Source: Streptomyces sp. (GTDB lineage: Bacteria; Actinomycetota; Actinomycetes; Streptomycetales; Streptomycetaceae). Taken from it: a stretch of DNA of 55,601 bases. The translations under genes were made by a program, and so were the position numbers. Below are positions 52,293-55,601 of the stretch, one piece after another. Below the pieces are notes generated by a model that saw only the letters and a list, made by a program, of their open reading frames with translations, was not told the origin of the DNA and ran no database searches. The DNA lies in assembly GCF_019510245.1 (NCBI RefSeq), contig NZ_JAEKKT010000193.1, positions 31,276-86,876 on the forward strand. The letters run 5' to 3'. Position 1 is the stretch's first letter. Every line of letters begins with the position of its first letter.

Positions 52293-53872
52293 CCGCCGAG
52301 AGCACTGTCACGGCCGAGAGCGGCAAGCGGGCCATCCGTCGCGCGCTCGTCAGCGTCTACGACAAGACCGGGCTCGAAGAGCTCGCCCGCGGGCTGCACG
52401 AGGCCGGTGTCGCACTCGTCTCCACCGGCTCGACCGCCGCCCGCATCGCCGCCGCCGGCGTCCCCGTCACCAAGGTCGAGGAGCTCACGGGCTTCCCGGA
52501 GTGCCTGGACGGCCGGGTCAAGACCCTGCACCCCAGGGTGCACGCCGGCATCCTCGCCGACCTGCGCCTCGAGGACCACCGGCGCCAGCTCGAAGAGCTC
52601 GGCATCGAGCCGTTCGACCTCGTGGTCAGCAACCTCTATCCGTTCCGCGAGACCGTCGCCTCCGGCGCCACGCCCGACGAGTGCGTCGAGCAGATCGACA
52701 TCGGCGGTCCGTCGATGGTCCGCGCCGCCGCCAAGAACCACCCCTCGGTCGCGATCGTCACCAGTCCCGCCCGCTACGCAGACGTCCTCAAGGCCGTCGC
52801 CGAGGGCGGCTTCGACCTCGCCACCCGCAAGCGGCTCGCCGCCGAGGCATTCCAGCACACGGCCGCGTACGACGTGGCGGTGGCCTCCTGGTTCGCCTCG
52901 GAGTACGCCCCGGTCGACGAGTCGCGGTTCCCCGACTTCCTCGGCGCAACCTGGGAGCGCGAGAGCACCCTGCGCTACGGCGAGAACCCGCACCAGCCCG
53001 CCGCCCTCTACGTCGACGCCGCCGGCGGCGGTCTCGCCGAGGCCGAGCAGCTGCACGGCAAGGAGATGTCGTACAACAACTACACGGACACGGACGCCGC
53101 GCGCCGTGCCGCGTACGACCACGACGAGCCGTGCGTCGCGATCATCAAGCACGCGAACCCCTGCGGCATCGCGGTCGGTTCGGACGTCGCCGAGGCGCAC
53201 CGCAAGGCACACGCCTGCGACCCGCTGTCCGCGTTCGGCGGGGTCATCGCCGTCAACCGGCCGGTGAGCCGGGAGATGGCCGAGCAGGTCGCCGAGATCT
53301 TCACCGAGGTCATCGTCGCGCCCGACTACGAGGAGGGCGCCCTCGAGGCCCTCGCCAGGAAGAAGAACATCCGGGTGCTGAAGGCCCCGGGCGCCCCCGC
53401 CAACCCCGTCGAGGTCAAGGCGATCGACGGCGGTGTGCTGCTCCAGGTCACCGACCGGCTCCAGGCCGACGGCGACGACCCGGCCAACTGGACCCTCGCG
53501 ACCGGCGAGGCGCTGGGCGCGGCGGAGCTGGCGGAACTCGCGTTCGCCTGGAAGGCCTGCCGGGCCGTGAAGTCCAACGCCATCCTGCTCGCCAAGGACG
53601 GCGCCTCGGTCGGCGTCGGCATGGGCCAGGTCAACCGCGTCGACTCCGCGAAGCTCGCCGTCGAGCGGGCGGGGGAGGAGCGGGCGCGCGGCTCCTACGC
53701 CGCCTCCGACGCGTTCTTCCCGTTCCCCGACGGCCTGGAGATCCTCACCGCCGCCGGCGTCAAGGCCGTGGTGCAGCCGGGCGGTTCGGTCCGCGACGAA
53801 CTCGTCGTGGAGGCCGCGAAGAAGGCGGGCGTGACGATGTACTTCACCGGGACGCGGCACTTCTTCCACTGA
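52289..53872 (+). CDS. purH: Bifunctional AICAR transformylase/IMP cyclohydrolase
   Basis: The 527-residue PurH performs the last two steps of IMP synthesis. The N-terminal cyclohydrolase (MGS-like) domain shows ALVSVYDKTGLEELARGL, STGSTAARIA and DGRVKTLHPRVHAGIL. The C-terminal transformylase domain shows YGENPHQPAALY, the catalytic Lys-His pair in IIKHANPCGIA near residue 286, SAFGGVIAVNR and the end GTRHFFH. The start is GTG 52289 inside the purN stop. A 7-bp tandem array begins at the final His codon and stop of this gene. Confidence 0.97.
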   Translation: MTAESTVTAESGKRAIRRALVSVYDKTGLEELARGLHEAGVALVSTGSTAARIAAAGVPVTKVEELTGFPECLDGRVKTLHPRVHAGILADLRLEDHRRQLEELGIEPFDLVVSNLYPFRETVASGATPDECVEQIDIGGPSMVRAAAKNHPSVAIVTSPARYADVLKAVAEGGFDLATRKRLAAEAFQHTAAYDVAVASWFASEYAPVDESRFPDFLGATWERESTLRYGENPHQPAALYVDAAGGGLAEAEQLHGKEMSYNNYTDTDAARRAAYDHDEPCVAIIKHANPCGIAVGSDVAEAHRKAHACDPLSAFGGVIAVNRPVSREMAEQVAEIFTEVIVAPDYEEGALEALARKKNIRVLKAPGAPANPVEVKAIDGGVLLQVTDRLQADGDDPANWTLATGEALGAAELAELAFAWKACRAVKSNAILLAKDGASVGVGMGQVNRVDSAKLAVERAGEERARGSYAASDAFFPFPDGLEILTAAGVKAVVQPGGSVRDELVVEAAKKAGVTMYFTGTRHFFH

Positions 53873-53964
53873 GCACTGAGCACTGAGAACAGAGCACTGA
53901 GAACAGAGCACAGAGCACAGAGCACAGAGCACAGAGCACAGAGCACGGAGCAAGAAGCACTGAG
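53867..53964. repeat. 7-bp tandem array starting at the purH stop codon
   Basis: Fourteen contiguous 7-mers follow the pattern CACWGAG or AACAGAG: three CACTGAG, AACAGAG, CACTGAG, AACAGAG, five CACAGAG, CACGGAG, CAAGAAG and CACTGAG. The first unit is the last His codon plus TGA stop of purH. The array ends 42 bases before the shared terminator. Confidence 0.85.
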
Positions 53965-54005
53965 CGCCGCGGCGCGGCAGCCGCGGCGTGATCACTGCAA
54001 ACACC

Positions 54006-54040
54006 AGGGCCGTGTCCCCCTGCGCGGGGGGCACGGCCCT
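54006..54040. terminator. Bidirectional terminator between purH and the RDD gene
   Basis: AGGGCCGTG and CCCCC pair with GGGGG and CACGGCCCT around the loop TGCGC, with one mismatch. It lies between the two convergent genes. Confidence 0.8.
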
Positions 54041-54058
54041 CGGGGTGCCGGCGGACGC

Positions 54059-54649
54059 TCAGTTGCTGCGGATCACGATCGTGCCGCAGACCTTGTCGGC
54101 GAACGTCTGGCGCTTGGCGTCCCACGCCGGCCACAGCCAGCCCAGGTAGCAGGCGAGGCTGTCCAGGATGTGCGCGATACGGCGCACGAAGGCCATGCCG
54201 ACGCCGATCGGCTGACCGGTGGCCTCCTTGACCAGACGGATGCCCAGCGCCTTCTTGCCGATGGTCTGGCCGGTGCGGCCCTCCATGATCAGCTGCCAGA
54301 TGGCGATGCCGAGGATCGCCAGACCGCCGATGATCCCCAGCACCGCGGCCTTGCTGCTGAAGAGCACCAGGATGTACGGCACCAGGAAGACCAGGCCGTC
54401 GACGATCGTGCCGCCGAAGCGCTGGCCCCAGTTCGCGTACGGCGGCGTCGCGCCGTAACCCTGCTGCGGGTAACCGTAACCGGCCTGCTGGGGGTAGCCC
54501 GGCTGCTGGGGGTAGCCGTATCCCTGCTGCGGCGGGACGCCCTGCGGGGCCTGCTGGTAGCCGGGCTGCTGCGGGTAACCGTAGCCGGGCTGGCCCTGCT
54601 GTGGGTCCTGCGGCTGGCCGTAGGGGTTGTTGGGCGCGCCGAAACTCAT
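54059..54649 (-). CDS. RDD family membrane protein
   Basis: The 196-residue protein has a Gly/Tyr/Pro/Gln-rich N-terminal region with PQQGYGYPQQPGYPQQ-type repeats. An RDD domain follows with three predicted membrane spans: WGQRFGGTIVDGLVFLVPYIL, AVLGIIGGLAILGIAIW and HILDSLACYLGWLWP. The RDD arginine and aspartates are visible in GQRFGGTIVDG. RDD proteins are thought to be ion or solute transporters. ATG 54649 has AGGA about 9 bases upstream and begins the repeat region cleanly. It is divergent from folD. Confidence 0.87.
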   Translation of the reverse strand: MSFGAPNNPYGQPQDPQQGQPGYGYPQQPGYQQAPQGVPPQQGYGYPQQPGYPQQAGYGYPQQGYGATPPYANWGQRFGGTIVDGLVFLVPYILVLFSSKAAVLGIIGGLAILGIAIWQLIMEGRTGQTIGKKALGIRLVKEATGQPIGVGMAFVRRIAHILDSLACYLGWLWPAWDAKRQTFADKVCGTIVIRSN

Positions 54650-54878
54650 GACGGGTTTCCTCCGTTTGACCTGCGGGGACGACGCGGACAAGCACGGAGG
54701 TACGTCATGATCTGAGCGGTTTGCCCCCCACCGGACCGCGATACTGCGCCGTTCATCGTTAAGTACGGGCGAGTTGTTGTCCAGTCCGATTAGCGATGTG
54801 TTGTGCAAGTGCAACATCATTGATCATGACCGCACACCCGACTGGAACCGGGAGACCGGCATCCGCGAGGATGGAGCC

Positions 54879-55601
54879 ATGACCGCCCAGATTCTCGATG
54901 GCAAGGCCACCGCAGCCGCGATCAAGTCCGATCTGACCGGGCGGCGCTGAAGGAGAAGGGCGTCACGCCCGGCCTCGGCACGATCCTCGTCGGGGACGAC
55001 CCCGGCAGCCAGAAGTACGTCGCCGGCAAGCACCGCGACTGCGCGCAGGTCGGCATCGCCTCCATCCAGCGCGAACTCCCGGCCACCGCGACCCAGGAGG
55101 AGATCGAGGCGGTCGTCCGCGAGCTCAATGACGACCCCGCCTGCACCGGCTACATCGTGCAGCTGCCGCTGCCCAAGGGCATCGACGAGAACCGCATCCT
55201 GGAACTGATGGACCCGCACAAGGACGCGGACGGCCTGCACCCGATGAACCTCGGCCGGCTGGTGCTCGGCGAGCCCGCGCCGCTGCCCTGCACCCCCAAC
55301 GGGGTGCTCACCCTGCTGCGCCGGTACGGCGTCGAGATCAAGGGCGCCGAGGTCGTGGTCGTCGGCCGCGGCGTGACCATCGGCCGCCCGATGCCGCTGC
55401 TGCTCACCCGCCGCAGCGAGAACGCCACGGTGACCCAGTGCCACACCGGCACCCGGGACCTCGCCTCGCACCTGAAGCGCGCCGACATCATCATCGCCGC
55501 CGCCGGCTCCCCGCACCTGATCCGCCCCGAGGACGTCAAGCCGGGCGCCGCCGTCCTCGACGTCGGTGTCTCCCGCAACGCCGACGGCAAGATCGTCGGG
55601 G
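54879..55601 (+). pseudogene. folD: FolD: reading frame broken near the 5' end, 3' truncated by the window
   Basis: FolD (methylene-THF dehydrogenase/cyclohydrolase) supplies one-carbon units used by PurN and PurH. ATG 54879 opens MTAQILDGKATAAAIKSDLTGRR and then meets TGA at 54948. The rest (ALKEKGVTPGLGTILVGDDPGSQKYV, YIVQLPLPKGID, DADGLHPMNLGRL, TPNGVLTLLRRY, VVVVGRGVTIGRPMPLLL) continues in another frame from about 54941 to the window end. Family proteins have a few more residues at the join (LTxRVAALKEK), so about 7 bases seem to be missing at 54938-54941. Since folD is close to essential, an assembly or sequence error is the first explanation. Confidence 0.85.

Noticed and set aside
53867..53964. 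Cys/Leu/Ser/Ala repeat peptide on the minus strand (LCALCSVLCALCSV type)
   Set aside because: It is only the translation of the 7-bp array and has no start signals; the array is non-coding.

Overview
This is a high-GC actinobacterial chromosome segment, almost certainly Streptomyces. GTG and TTG starts are common, third codon positions are nearly all G or C, and the gene order guaA / PspC two-component pair / NlpC-P60 proteins / pcrA / M23 peptidase / icmB / sucCD / purN-purH / folD is the one I recall from Streptomyces core genomes. Most of the window is core metabolism and cell-envelope biology. One stretch of about 13.5 kb (roughly 11.15-24.75 kb) looks like an inserted defence island.

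Layout. 1-11.1 kb: the tail of an unrecognised gene, an AroQ chorismate mutase with a candidate attenuator, guaA, a class II aldolase, a DUF4429/SHOCT protein, a membrane protein, DoxX, and a PspC-centred stress locus (small membrane protein, PspC protein, PspC-histidine kinase, LuxR-type regulator). 11.2-24.7 kb: the defence island, with a RloA-like ATPase and RloB, hsdM-hsdS, a Streptomyces regulatory trio (ATPase-fold anti-sigma-like protein, frame-broken HTH/DUF5753, DUF397), a winged-helix protein behind a two-hairpin leader, frame-broken hsdR and a YgjP-type metallopeptidase. 24.8-34.7 kb: cell-wall hydrolases (two NlpC/P60 proteins, one behind a ydaO-type c-di-AMP riboswitch, and an M23 peptidase), two membrane proteins, the helicase pcrA and a lipase. 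35.0-43.5 kb: icmB, then five genes in two divergent operons: SWIM-DUF5691 leftward and MoxR-DUF5682-VWA rightward. 43.7-55.6 kb: a secreted protein, sucCD, a membrane-tethered sigma-like protein, a PerM-like membrane protein, purN-purH, an RDD protein and the start of folD.

The strongest candidate for something under-described is the SWIM / DUF5691 / MoxR / DUF5682 / VWA cluster. Its two arms are read from one 71-bp region that holds a perfect 16-bp inverted repeat. Each arm carries the LexA-independent DNA-damage promoter signature (RecA-NDp, PafBC type: TTGTCR-GTG-N8-TAnnnT), and pcrA in the same window has a perfect match to that signature. This suggests a damage-induced AAA+/VWA machine.

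Three genes are out of frame as written: the HTH/DUF5753 gene (one base lost), hsdR and folD. PcrA also has a non-conservative change in helicase motif III. Because folD and pcrA are housekeeping genes, sequence error should be excluded before any of these is called biological. Three short tandem arrays (13, 9 and 7 bp units) sit in intergenic DNA directly after or before core genes.
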